DNA from: Schauerella aestuarii | GTDB lineage: Bacteria; Pseudomonadota; Gammaproteobacteria; Burkholderiales; Burkholderiaceae_B | Reading direction: 5' to 3' | NCBI RefSeq assembly: GCF_009866805.1 | Contig: NZ_SIZW01000039.1 | Coordinates: 186,001-250,000, forward strand | Length of the DNA: 64,000 nt | Shown here: in pieces, positions 8,792 through 17,366 of the stretch | Position numbering within the stretch: the stretch's first letter is position 1 | How the letters are laid out: each line of letters starts with the position of its first letter | Translations under genes and position numbers: made by a program | Notes under the pieces: model-generated | Seen by the model: the letters and a program-made list of their open reading frames with translations, nothing else | Told to the model about the DNA's origin: nothing | Database searches by the model: none

Positions 8792-8999
8792 GCCCTGCGC
8801 AGGGGTGCCGCCGATGCTCGCGCGATCGCCCGGCCCGCAGGGATGACTACGCAAACGCCGGATTGCGGAGTACTGTCATGACGCGGGTCTCGACACGTGG
8901 ATGCGGCAGGTGTGCATCCGGCGATCGCGGTACCTACGACCAGGCGATCTGCCGGCGTGCCTCACGGCAACCGGCGCGCATAAAACAGAGGATGACAAA

Positions 9000-9944
9000 A
9001 TGACGACCACCATTGTGATTTCCGAGTTCATGGACGAGGCCGCCGTGGCCCTGCTGCGCCACAAATTTCAGGTGCGTTATGTGCCCGAACTCGTGGACGA
9101 TCGGGCGGCGCTGCTCGCCGCCGTGGCCGATGCCGAGGGCCTGATCGTGCGCAATCGCACGCAGGTCGACACCGAATTGCTCAAGCACGCGAAACGATTG
9201 CGGGTGGTGGGACGGTTGGGCGTGGGCCTGGACAACATCGATATGCCGGCGTGCGCCGCGGCCAATGTGGCGGTGCATCCCGCCACCGGCGCCAATGCGC
9301 GGGCCGTGGCCGAGTATGTGATCACGGCCACACTGGTGCTGCTGCGCGGCGCGTTCGGCGCGTCGGCCGACGTGGCGGCGGGCAAATGGCCGCGCAATGA
9401 ACTTTCAAACGGGCTCGAAGCCAGCGAGCGCACGATGGGCATCGTGGGCTTCGGCGGCATCGGGCGACTGGTCGCGCAACTGGCGCATGGCCTGGGGATG
9501 CGCGTGATTGCCAGCGATGCGGCCATCAGCGCCGACGACGAACGCTGGCAGCAACGTCGCGTGCAGCGCGGCGAACTGGAAGACGTGCTCGCGCAGGCCG
9601 ACGTGGTCACGCTGCATGTGCCGCTCACCGACGGCACCCGTCATCTGCTCGACGCGGCCCGTATCGCCAGCATGAAGCGCGGCGCGATCCTCATCAACAC
9701 GGCGCGTGGCGGCGTGGTCGACGAGCATGCCCTGGCGCAAGCGCTGAAATCGGGTGCGCTCGGCGGCGCGGCGCTGGATGTGTTCGAAGACGAACCGCTG
9801 AAGGCCGGCAGCCCCCTGGTGGGCGCGCCCAATCTGATTTTGACGCCGCATATCGCGGGGCTGACGGCCGAGGCCAACGTGCGTGTATCGGGCCTGGTGG
9901 CCGAGCGCGTGGCCGATGCCCTGAGCCTGGTCGCAGCGAACTGA
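9000..9944 (+). CDS. slcC: D-2-hydroxyacid dehydrogenase family, probable (S)-sulfolactate dehydrogenase
   Basis: A 314-residue NAD-dependent dehydrogenase of the phosphoglycerate dehydrogenase superfamily. The Rossmann motif GFGGIG lies near residue 145, and the catalytic Arg-Glu-His triad is visible in NTARGGVVDEHAL, DVFEDEPL and TPHIAG. The ATG at 9000 has an AGAGGA site. In Chromohalobacter salexigens SlcC, of this superfamily, oxidises (S)-sulfolactate to sulfopyruvate and works with ComC to supply the (R)-form to SuyAB. The order suyA-suyB-receptor-this gene-comC-like makes that role the best reading, although other 2-hydroxyacids are possible substrates. Confidence 0.75.
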   Translation: MTTTIVISEFMDEAAVALLRHKFQVRYVPELVDDRAALLAAVADAEGLIVRNRTQVDTELLKHAKRLRVVGRLGVGLDNIDMPACAAANVAVHPATGANARAVAEYVITATLVLLRGAFGASADVAAGKWPRNELSNGLEASERTMGIVGFGGIGRLVAQLAHGLGMRVIASDAAISADDERWQQRRVQRGELEDVLAQADVVTLHVPLTDGTRHLLDAARIASMKRGAILINTARGGVVDEHALAQALKSGALGGAALDVFEDEPLKAGSPLVGAPNLILTPHIAGLTAEANVRVSGLVAERVADALSLVAAN

Positions 9945-10122
9945 ACGATCGCCCCGCGGGTCTGGCGACGGCTTGCGCCATCGTCTTGACCCGGGCTTGC
10001 GTCATTGCCGCTGCCGTGGCCCTTGCGGCCATGCGCGTTCCCGCATTTACCCGACGGTGGCACCGAGACACGCCACCGCCTCTCGTCACGCCTGCAGCGT
10101 GGCAAAACTTCCAGGACGGATC

Positions 10123-11124
10123 ATGACGCAGATCGTGTTGCCCGAACTTCATGCCCTGGCGCAAGCCGCGCTGGCCAAAAGCGGTGCCCATCCCGCGATG
10201 GCGGAGGCCACGGCGCGGGCCTTGGTGTATGCCGAAGGCGATGGGCTGGCCTCGCACGGCGTGTCGCGCGTGCCGTTTTATGCCGGGCATCTGAAAGCAG
10301 GGCGTGCGATCGGGTCGGCGCAACCGCGCATTGCCAATCAGCGGGGCGGCACGGTGCTGGTGGATGCGGGATCAGGGCTGGCGTTTTCAGCCTGCGCCAT
10401 GGGGATCGCGGAATGCATTGCACGCGCGCCGCAATACGGCATTGCCTGCGCGGGGATCGCCAATAGTCATCACTTCGGCGCGGCGGCCTATCACCTCGAG
10501 GCGTTGGCGGATGCGGGCCTGGTCGGGCTGGCGATCAGCAACTCGCCGGCCGCCATGCCGGCCTGGGGCGGCAAGCGGGCGCTTTTCGGCACCAATCCGA
10601 TCGCCGCCATTTTTCCACGTGCTCACGGCGCTCCGTTGTTGATCGATCTGTCGCTATCCGAGGTGGCACGTGGCAAGATCATGATGGCCGCCCGCGACAA
10701 CAAGCCCATTCCGGAAGGCTGGGCCATCGATGCCGATGGCCGGCCCACCACCGATGCCCGTGCCGCGCTGGCTGGCAGCATGTTGCCGGCAGGCGGGGTG
10801 AAAGGCGCGATGCTGGCGCTGATCGTGGAGCTGCTCGTGGTGGCGCTTACCGGTTCGCAATTCGGATTCGAGACGGCGTCGTTCTTCGAAGACGCGGGCG
10901 GTCCCACCCGGATCGGCCAGGCGTTCATCGCGATCGATCCTGCGGCGCTTGCGGGCCGGGAAACCTATCTGGCACGCGTCGAGACATTGCTGACCGCCAT
11001 GCTCGAGGATGACGGCGTGCGCTTGCCGGGTGAGCGGCGGCGGGCCTTGCGCGATCGCGCACACGCCGAAGGCGTGGAGGTGCCGGAAGCCCTGCTGGCG
11101 CAACTGCGGGCCATGGCGGCCTGA
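10123..11124 (+). CDS. comC: Malate/L-lactate dehydrogenase family, probable (R)-sulfolactate dehydrogenase
   Basis: A 333-residue member of the type-2 malate/L-lactate dehydrogenase fold, the same family as ComC, which reduces sulfopyruvate to (R)-sulfolactate. Recognisable parts are GDGLASHGVSRVPFY near the N-terminus, the ANSHHFGAAAYH catalytic-histidine region, and KRALFGTNPIAAIFP. It starts at ATG 10123, preceded by GGACGGATC. It ends the forward-strand group, 2 bp from the end of the convergent DUF454 gene. With the slcC-like gene upstream it could racemise sulfolactate through sulfopyruvate. The exact substrate is inferred from gene context. Confidence 0.75.
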   Translation: MTQIVLPELHALAQAALAKSGAHPAMAEATARALVYAEGDGLASHGVSRVPFYAGHLKAGRAIGSAQPRIANQRGGTVLVDAGSGLAFSACAMGIAECIARAPQYGIACAGIANSHHFGAAAYHLEALADAGLVGLAISNSPAAMPAWGGKRALFGTNPIAAIFPRAHGAPLLIDLSLSEVARGKIMMAARDNKPIPEGWAIDADGRPTTDARAALAGSMLPAGGVKGAMLALIVELLVVALTGSQFGFETASFFEDAGGPTRIGQAFIAIDPAALAGRETYLARVETLLTAMLEDDGVRLPGERRRALRDRAHAEGVEVPEALLAQLRAMAA

Positions 11125-11126
11125 CG

Positions 11127-11549
11127 TCAACCCGGCGGGGTGGCCGCCTCAGGCTCCGGCCGGTGCCACAGCCACGCCAGCACGCACGCCATGACGGCGA
11201 TCAGCGCGGCGGCCGCCCACACGGGGCGTATCGTCCAGCAGATCACGGCCGCGCCACCGCTCATGGCGATCGTGGCGGCCCATTTGGCGCGTCGGGTCAT
11301 GCGCCCGCCATCTTCCCAGTTGCGCAGGCTGGGGCCGAAGATGCGGTGCGCGAGCAGCCAGGCATGTAGCCGGGGTGAACTGCGGGTGGCCGCCCACGCC
11401 GCGCCGATCACGAATACCGTGGTGGGCATGCCGGGCAGAATCACACCGATCACGGCCAGCACGATGCACAGCACGGCGAGCGCGCCATAGAGCCAACGCA
11501 AGGGGCCGGAGGCGACCGGCGGGGGCGTTCGGTCGCCCGGTGTGCTCAT
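11127..11549 (-). CDS. DUF454 (YbaN-like) inner-membrane protein
   Basis: A 140-residue membrane protein with the DUF454/YbaN pattern: a first hydrophobic pair around VILPGMPTTVFVIGAAWAA, a loop containing SPRLHAWLLAHRIFGPSLRNW, and a second pair (AKWAATIAMSGG through the ALIAVMACVLAWLW helix). The function of the family is unknown. Its ATG overlaps the heme oxygenase stop by 4 bp, so the two are translated from one message. The pairing with heme oxygenase suggests a link to heme or iron handling, by context only. Confidence 0.88.
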   Translation of the reverse strand: MSTPGDRTPPPVASGPLRWLYGALAVLCIVLAVIGVILPGMPTTVFVIGAAWAATRSSPRLHAWLLAHRIFGPSLRNWEDGGRMTRRAKWAATIAMSGGAAVICWTIRPVWAAAALIAVMACVLAWLWHRPEPEAATPPG

Positions 11550-12247
11550 AGATCGAAATGATGCCGAAGCAGGGCGCCGAACCGGTCGTAGGCGGCATTG
11601 GCGCCGGCGATGGCACCGTCATGAACGTCGGGCGGCGTCGCGTCCAGCGCCGCCACGAATTGCTTCCACGCGCGGGCCCGGCCTTCCGGATAGGCCGCCA
11701 GGTTGCGCGCACCGAAGTCGGCCGTCAGGCCGAGGGCGGATTGCGCTTCCTTGAAGAGGAACGCGGCGCCGAGCGTCGAGCCTTCCGACACATACAGCCA
11801 CCCGAGCGCTTCCGGCATGCCGATATGTTGAGTGGCCAGCGGGCCTGTCGGCACGGCGGCGCCCAGGTCGGCCAGATCCGCTTGCGAGGCGCTTTGGCGA
11901 CCGCGCATGTCGATATCCGGCACGGCAGCGCGGAGTTCGGGCGCCGCAAACAGATGTTCGACGTCGCGCTGAAATTCATATTGCGCCGCCACAAAGCGCG
12001 CGTAGGCTTCCCGATCGGCGAACGGTTTGCCCTCGGCCATCAACGTGTGCATGCGCTCATGCTGCGTGGCGGTCTCTGTGCGCAACCGCTGCGACAGCAC
12101 GGGCGCTGCGCCCGATGCCGCTGATGCGGGGGGCGCTGCCGTTGACGGATCTGTTGCTGCAGCAGGTACGTTGGCGGCCAGCGTGGACGCAGCGGAAGTC
12201 GGGGACGCAGTCATGGCGGTGTGGGCGAAAGGGAAGCGGAGGCTCAA
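11546..12247 (-). CDS. Bacterial biliverdin-producing heme oxygenase
   Basis: A 233-residue protein of the PigA/HemO type heme oxygenases. After an Ala/Ser/Thr/Pro-rich extension of about 50 residues comes the helix LRTETATQHERMHTLM, where H63 is the probable proximal heme ligand, and later YVSEGSTLGAAFLFKEA, the distal-helix glycine motif of this family. It would open heme to biliverdin with release of iron and CO. The long low-complexity N-terminus may mean that a later start (ATG at 12214) is used. It overlaps acylphosphatase and the DUF454 gene by 4 bp each, forming a three-gene operon. Confidence 0.85.
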   Translation of the reverse strand: MSLRFPFAHTAMTASPTSAASTLAANVPAAATDPSTAAPPASAASGAAPVLSQRLRTETATQHERMHTLMAEGKPFADREAYARFVAAQYEFQRDVEHLFAAPELRAAVPDIDMRGRQSASQADLADLGAAVPTGPLATQHIGMPEALGWLYVSEGSTLGAAFLFKEAQSALGLTADFGARNLAAYPEGRARAWKQFVAALDATPPDVHDGAIAGANAAYDRFGALLRHHFDL

Positions 12248-12534
12248 TGCTGTTCGAACCGCGCGAAACGGCGGTCGATGTACTCGGGGGTGCTGGTCAA
12301 TTCGCGCACGAAGGCACCTGGCGGGCCGCGGCGCATGAATTCAAGCATCCGGTCGACCTGATCCGGTGTGCCCTGCACCATGGCGCGAACCGTGCCGTCT
12401 TCATCGTTCAATACCCAGCCGTATGCGCCCACCAGACGGGCATGGCGCACGGTGAATGCGCGATAGCCCACGCCCTGCACGCGGCCGGTAACGTGAACGG
12501 AGACGGTTTCTACATTGGGATCGGGAAGCGCCAT
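12244..12534 (-). CDS. acyP: Acylphosphatase
   Basis: A 96-residue acylphosphatase with both signature regions: VTGRVQGVGYR, with catalytic Arg at residue 25, and GWVLNDEDGTVRAMVQG, with catalytic Asn at residue 43. It hydrolyses acyl phosphates in the cytoplasm. First gene of a three-gene group with heme oxygenase and DUF454; the stop and next start overlap by 4 bp. Confidence 0.95.
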   Translation of the reverse strand: MALPDPNVETVSVHVTGRVQGVGYRAFTVRHARLVGAYGWVLNDEDGTVRAMVQGTPDQVDRMLEFMRRGPPGAFVRELTSTPEYIDRRFARFEQH

Positions 12535-12853
12535 GGCATCGGTAAGACGGAGGATTCAAGGGCCGATTCTAAAGCCATCGCCGTGCCCGGGGGGTGGGTT
12601 CGGTATCGCCGACGCGCCTGGAACGTGTTGTCGGCGCAACGCGCCAGCAGGCTGGAGAAGGCCGAATTGCCGTGGTGCAGCAGAGAAATGTCGTGTCTTC
12701 TCGCGCATATGCAGCTATTTTCACTGTTTACATCGCACAAATCTGTGCCGAAGGTATCAGAGCGATACGAAAGAGGTAATAATTGCGCACGTACGCCGGG
12801 GAGCACCTGGTGGAGACAATACAAATAGCCTGACCGAAAGGGTGGTGACAACC
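12535..12853. other. Divergent intergenic region between acyP and the liv operon
   Basis: No convincing small gene. The half next to the liv operon is A+T-rich relative to its surroundings and must hold the liv promoter, though no hexamer pair with good spacing is clear. A small inverted repeat, GTATC-AGAGC-GATAC at 12754-12768, is a possible regulator site, and TAATAA at 12777-12782 could be a -10 element. Confidence 0.45.
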
Positions 12854-14008
12854 ATGAATATGCTGTTCAAACGTTCGCTGATGGCTTTGGCCGTCGCTGG
12901 CATCTTGCCCGCTGCACACGCCGCCGATATCAAGATCGGTGTGGCCGAAGCCCTCTCGGGCGGCGCCGCCCAATATGGCGCGTCGATCCGCAATGGCTTC
13001 CAGTTGGCCGTGGAAGAGATCAATGCCGCAGGCGGCATCAACGGCGACAAGATCGTGCTGGTCGTCGAAGACGAGCAAGGCAAGAAAGAAGAAGCCATCA
13101 ACGTCTTCAAAAAGCTGATTTTTCAGGATCGCGTGCTGATGGTGTTCGGCCCCACGCTGTCGAACTCGGCACAAGCCGCGCACCCCGTGGCCCAGGCCGC
13201 CAAGACGGTCGCGTTCGGCACCTCCAATACGGCTGACGGCATCACGTCGATCGGCAACTTCATTTTCCGCAACTCGGTCACCGAAGCCGACGTGCTGCCG
13301 GCCACGATCGAAACGGTCAAGCGCAAGACGGGTCTGAAGCAGGTCGCCGTGCTGTACGGCAACGACGACGTGTTCACCAAGAGCGGCTACGACAACTTCA
13401 AGAAGGCCCTGGACGATCAGAAGATTCCGGTCACGACCACGGAAACCTTCGCCAAGGGCGACGTCGATTTCAAGGCCCAGCTCACCAAGATCAAGGGCAC
13501 CAACCCGGATGCCCTCGTGTTGTCGGCCCTGCTGGCTGAAGGCGCGCCCATCATGGTGCAGGCGCGTCAGGTCGGCCTGAATGTGCCGGTCATCGGCGGC
13601 AACGGCATGAACTCGGTCAAGATTTTCGATCTCGCCACCGGCGGCGCGTCGAACAATCTGTGGATCGGCAGCCCCTGGTCGATCGAAAACAAAGCGCCCG
13701 AGAACACCAAGTTCATCGAGGCGTTCAAGGGCAAGTACACCAACTCGCCCGACCAGTTCGCCGCGCAAGCCTATGACGCGATGTACATCGCAGCGCAGGC
13801 GCTCAAGGCCACCAAGCGCACCGGCGACCTGAACGCCGATCGTCTGGCCTTGCGCGATGCATTGCCGTCGGTGAAGTGGACCGGCGCCACGGGTGCCTTC
13901 GAGTTCCGTCAAGCCACCGATCGTGCCGGCAAACCCGCCGGTTACGACGCGCAGCAAAAGCCGATCGTCAGCGTGACGAAAGACGGCAAGTACGTGATCG
14001 AGCAATAA
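12854..14008 (+). CDS. Branched-chain amino acid type ABC transporter, periplasmic binding protein
   Basis: A 384-residue LivK/BraC-like (Peripla_BP_6) protein. It begins with a classical signal peptide, MNMLFKRSLMALAVAG, cleaved after AHA, followed by ADIKIGVAEALSGGAAQYG, the usual start of the mature receptor. The interior shows FGPTLSNSAQAAHPVAQ and GNDDVFTKSGYDNFK, as in ligand-binding type-1 folds. First gene of a five-gene operon and separated from the permeases by a terminator hairpin, so it should be made in excess over the membrane parts. Leucine-type amino acids are the default ligand; amides, urea or aromatic acids remain possible. Confidence 0.92.
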   Translation: MNMLFKRSLMALAVAGILPAAHAADIKIGVAEALSGGAAQYGASIRNGFQLAVEEINAAGGINGDKIVLVVEDEQGKKEEAINVFKKLIFQDRVLMVFGPTLSNSAQAAHPVAQAAKTVAFGTSNTADGITSIGNFIFRNSVTEADVLPATIETVKRKTGLKQVAVLYGNDDVFTKSGYDNFKKALDDQKIPVTTTETFAKGDVDFKAQLTKIKGTNPDALVLSALLAEGAPIMVQARQVGLNVPVIGGNGMNSVKIFDLATGGASNNLWIGSPWSIENKAPENTKFIEAFKGKYTNSPDQFAAQAYDAMYIAAQALKATKRTGDLNADRLALRDALPSVKWTGATGAFEFRQATDRAGKPAGYDAQQKPIVSVTKDGKYVIEQ

Positions 14009-14044
14009 GCACGCGCACGACAGCATTCCCGCGGCCGCGGGGGT

Positions 14045-14085
14045 GCGCCTTGCGGACGACGCCCTCGAGCTCGCCCGCAAGGCGC
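14045..14085 (+). terminator. Attenuating terminator inside the liv operon
   Basis: GCGCCTTGCGG (14045-14055) and CCGCAAGGCGC (14075-14085) form a perfect 11-bp stem, followed directly by TTTTGATTTT. It sits between the binding-protein gene and the first permease gene. Partial termination here would explain the high receptor to permease ratio usual for ABC importers. Confidence 0.75.
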
Positions 14086-14106
14086 TTTTGATTTTGGAAG
14101 GCCATC

Positions 14107-14988
14107 ATGTTGCAACAACAATTCGTCAACGCGCTGTCGTTAGGCTGCGTGTATGCGCTGTTCGCGCTGGGGTTCACGCTGGTGTTCGGCGTCCTCGGCG
14201 TGATCAACCTGGCGCACGGCGCGGTGTTCATGCTGGGCGCGTACGCCGCGCTCAGCGTGATCAACAACTTCGCCCTGCCGCTGTGGGCGGCGATCGTCGT
14301 GGCCTGCGTGGTGGCCGGTGTGGTCGGGGTGATCATCGACGTGCTGGTGCTCAAGCCCCTGCGCCGTCGCAATGCGCCTCACCTGATTCCCATGATCGCC
14401 ACCATCGGTGTGGGCATCATCATCAATAACGGCATCCAGGGCATCTTCGGCGCCAGCAACCTGCGCTTTCCGCACGGCACGGTGCCCGAGACGGCGCTCG
14501 AGATCGCAGGCCTGCACGTCACCGTCATCGAGCTCGGCATCATTTTCGTGTCGTTTGCGCTCATGGCCGTGCTGATGTTCGTGATGCACCGTACGCAGTT
14601 CGGCCGCGCCCTGCGCGCCATCGCCGAATCGCCGCGCGCGGCATCGCTTCTGGGCATCAACGTCGAACGGTTGTTTCTGGTGACTTCGTTCACCGCGTCG
14701 GCACTCGGCGGCATCGCCGGCGTGCTGATCGGCTTGTACTCCAACGCGCTTTTCCCCCTGATGGGCCAGCCGATGCTGCACAAAGGCATCGCGGTCATCA
14801 TCCTGGGCGGCATGGGCGATATTCGTGGCGCCATGATCGGCGGCCTGTTCCTGGGTTTTGCGGAAGTGCTGTCGGTGGCCTATATCGGCTCGACGATGCG
14901 CGACGCGGTGGCGTTCGGCCTGCTGTTCCTCATCCTGCTGATTCGTCCGCAAGGTTTGTTCGGCAAAGTCGTTCAGCGCAAGGCATAA
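14107..14988 (+). CDS. livH: Branched-chain amino acid type ABC transporter permease, LivH family
   Basis: A 293-residue inner-membrane permease with about eight hydrophobic helices. N-terminal QQFVNALSLGCVYALFALG and LVFGVLGVINLAHGAVFMLG are the LivH signatures, and the late AVIILGGMGDIRGAMIGGL is the cytoplasmic coupling region that meets the ATPases. It follows the intra-operon terminator by 21 bp and is adjacent to livM. Confidence 0.95.
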   Translation: MLQQQFVNALSLGCVYALFALGFTLVFGVLGVINLAHGAVFMLGAYAALSVINNFALPLWAAIVVACVVAGVVGVIIDVLVLKPLRRRNAPHLIPMIATIGVGIIINNGIQGIFGASNLRFPHGTVPETALEIAGLHVTVIELGIIFVSFALMAVLMFVMHRTQFGRALRAIAESPRAASLLGINVERLFLVTSFTASALGGIAGVLIGLYSNALFPLMGQPMLHKGIAVIILGGMGDIRGAMIGGLFLGFAEVLSVAYIGSTMRDAVAFGLLFLILLIRPQGLFGKVVQRKA

Positions 14989-14991
14989 GTG

Positions 14992-15858
14992 ATGAGTGGA
15001 TTCGATACTTTCTGGGCCATTTACGGCAACCTGGTTCTCACGCTGGGCACCAACGCCTTGCTGGCGCTGTCGATCTGGCTGACGCTGGCGTGCGGCATGC
15101 TGGCGCTGGCCAATGCCGCCTTCATGGGCATCGGGGCTTACGCGGCCGCCTTGCTCACCATGAACTACGACGCGCCCTTTACCGTGGCGCTGGCGGGCGG
15201 CATGATCGCCCCGGCCATCGTGGCGGCGCTCATCGGGCTGCCCACCATCCGATTATCGGGCGTGTATCTCGCCATGGCCACGTTGGGGTTTGGCGAGGTC
15301 GTGCGGGTGACGATTCTGAATACCGAATCGGTGACCGGCGGCGCGCTCGGCCTGAACGGCATTCCGCAGTCGACGCAGTGGTGGCATGTGCTGCTGGCCG
15401 TGGTGCTGGTATTGCTCGTGCTATGGCGCCTGCGCCGCTCCAAGGTGGGCCGGGCCTTCGACGCCATTCGCGGCGACGAAACGGCCGCCAGCCTGATGGG
15501 CATCGACGTGCGCGCCAATAAGATGGCCGCGTTCGTACTGGGCGGCGCCATCGCCGGTCTGGCAGGCGCGCTCAATGCGCATCTGACGTTCTTCATCGGC
15601 CCCAGCGAATACGGTTTCGACCGCGGCGTGGAAATCTTGACGATGGCAATTTTGGGCGGTATCGGCGGCCTCACCGGCCCCATACTCGGCAGTGCCATCG
15701 TCACGGTGCTGCCCGAAATGCTGCGCGGTTTCGGCGATATCCGCCTGGTAGTCAACGGCGTGATCCTCGTTCTCATCGTGTTGTTCTTGCCGCAAGGTAT
15801 CTGGGATCCGGTGCGCTTCAAGCGCTGGATGCGCAAGGGAGGCAAAGGCCATGCTTGA
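14992..15858 (+). CDS. livM: Branched-chain amino acid type ABC transporter permease, LivM family
   Basis: A 288-residue LivM-type permease, partner of LivH. Key segments are LANAAFMGIGAYAAALLTMN near the N-terminus, LSGVYLAMATLGFGEVVRV in the middle, and the coupling segment MAILGGIGGLTGPILGSAIV. GTG at 14989 directly precedes the ATG at 14992; the ATG is taken as the start. It overlaps livG by 8 bp. Confidence 0.94.
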   Translation: MSGFDTFWAIYGNLVLTLGTNALLALSIWLTLACGMLALANAAFMGIGAYAAALLTMNYDAPFTVALAGGMIAPAIVAALIGLPTIRLSGVYLAMATLGFGEVVRVTILNTESVTGGALGLNGIPQSTQWWHVLLAVVLVLLVLWRLRRSKVGRAFDAIRGDETAASLMGIDVRANKMAAFVLGGAIAGLAGALNAHLTFFIGPSEYGFDRGVEILTMAILGGIGGLTGPILGSAIVTVLPEMLRGFGDIRLVVNGVILVLIVLFLPQGIWDPVRFKRWMRKGGKGHA

Positions 15859-16639
15859 GTTGAAAGGCGTCTCTAAGAGTTTTGGCGGGTTGCACGTGCT
15901 GCGCGATGTGAACCTGTCGGTGCCGGAAGGCTCGATCTTCGGCCTGATCGGCCCAAATGGCGCGGGCAAGACCACGGTGTTCAACCTGATCACCGGGCTG
16001 CTGGCCCCCACGGCAGGATCGATCGAGTTTCAAGGCACGAGTTTGCTGGGTCAGCGGCCGCACCGCATCACGCGATCGGGCGTGGCGCGCACGTTCCAGA
16101 ACATTCGCCTGTTCAAGGAAATGACGCTGCTCGAGAACGTGGTCGTGGGTGCCTACCGGCACATGAATTACGGGATCGCCGGCCTGCTGCTGAGCCTGCC
16201 GGGCTATCGCGAGCAAGAGCGCCGGGCGCGCGAGCGTGCGCTTGAGCTGCTGACGTGGATGCGTCTGGAGCACAAGGCCAACGACCTGGCCGACAACCTC
16301 TCGTACGGTGAACAGCGCCGTCTCGAAATCGCGCGTGCCCTGGCGACCGAGCCCAAGCTGCTGTTGCTCGACGAGCCGGTGGCCGGCATGAACACCGGCG
16401 AACGCGCCGAACTGATGCGCGAAATCATCGCGATCCGCGAGCGCGGCTACACGATCCTGATGATCGAGCACGACATGCGGTTCGTGATGGGCCTGTGCGA
16501 GCAGATCGCCGTGCTCAACTTCGGCAAGATCATCGCGTGTGGCGGCCCCGATGCCATCCGCAGCAACGAGGAAGTCATCGAGGCCTATCTGGGCCGAGAA
16601 GATGAAGACGATATGGAAACAACGGGAGCCCAGGCATGA
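15851..16639 (+). CDS. livG: Branched-chain amino acid type ABC transporter ATPase, LivG family
   Basis: A 262-residue ATPase with Walker A GPNGAGKT (residues 34-41), signature LSYGEQ, and Walker B LLLLDEP followed by VAGMN, typical of LivG. It energises uptake together with LivF. The start overlaps the end of livM by 8 bp, and the end overlaps livF by 4 bp, so the membrane and ATPase genes are translationally coupled. Confidence 0.95.
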   Translation: MLELKGVSKSFGGLHVLRDVNLSVPEGSIFGLIGPNGAGKTTVFNLITGLLAPTAGSIEFQGTSLLGQRPHRITRSGVARTFQNIRLFKEMTLLENVVVGAYRHMNYGIAGLLLSLPGYREQERRARERALELLTWMRLEHKANDLADNLSYGEQRRLEIARALATEPKLLLLDEPVAGMNTGERAELMREIIAIRERGYTILMIEHDMRFVMGLCEQIAVLNFGKIIACGGPDAIRSNEEVIEAYLGREDEDDMETTGAQA

Positions 16640-17346
16640 GCGCGATGCTGGAAGTTCGTGGGCTGGAAGTCAATTACGGCCACATCGAAGCGGTGCGCGG
16701 CATCGACCTGGATCTGAACGCCAATGCCATTACGGCGCTGGTGGGCGCCAACGGCGCGGGCAAATCGACCACGCTGCTGGCGTTATCGGGCCTGTTGCCC
16801 AAGGCGCGCGGCAAGGTGCTGTTCGAAGGCGAAGACATCACCAAGCTGGCACCGCACCAGATCGTGGCGCGTGGCATCGTACAAGTGGCCGAAGGCCGCG
16901 CGATCCTGACCACGATGACCGTGCGTGAGAATCTGGAGCTGGGCGCGTATCGCCGCGGCTTGAAGAACGCCGGCACCGATCTCGAATACGTGTTTCATCT
17001 GTTTCCGCGCTTGAAAGAGCGGTTGGACGGCATCGCCGGCAACCTGTCGGGCGGTGAGCAACAGATGCTGGCCATCGGCCGTGCGCTGATGGCCAAACCG
17101 CGTTTGCTGTTGCTCGACGAACCGTCGATGGGCCTGGCGCCGATCGTCGTGCAGGACATCTTCCGCTCGCTGCGCGCCATCAATGGCGACGGACTCACCT
17201 TATTCCTCGTTGAACAAAACGTGCGTCAGGCGCTCAAGATCGCACAGCAAGGCTACGTGCTCGAAAACGGCGAAATGGCGCTGTCGGGCGAAGGCCGCAG
17301 TTTGCTGGGTCATCCGCGCGTGCTCGAGGCCTATCTGGGCGGTTGA
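16636..17346 (+). CDS. livF: Branched-chain amino acid type ABC transporter ATPase, LivF family
   Basis: A 236-residue ATPase with Walker A GANGAGKST (37-45), signature LSGGEQQMLAIGRALM and Walker B LLLLDEPSMGLAP, all typical of LivF. Last gene of the transporter operon. The downstream Nudix-fusion gene begins 20 bp later on the same strand and may share the transcript. Confidence 0.95.
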   Translation: MSAMLEVRGLEVNYGHIEAVRGIDLDLNANAITALVGANGAGKSTTLLALSGLLPKARGKVLFEGEDITKLAPHQIVARGIVQVAEGRAILTTMTVRENLELGAYRRGLKNAGTDLEYVFHLFPRLKERLDGIAGNLSGGEQQMLAIGRALMAKPRLLLLDEPSMGLAPIVVQDIFRSLRAINGDGLTLFLVEQNVRQALKIAQQGYVLENGEMALSGEGRSLLGHPRVLEAYLGG

Positions 17347-17366
17347 TCCCGGGTATCCTTGGCGGC

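Noticed and set aside
12727-12760. Promoter TTTACA with TATCAG for the liv operon
   Set aside because: The spacer would be 22 bp, too long for a sigma70 promoter.
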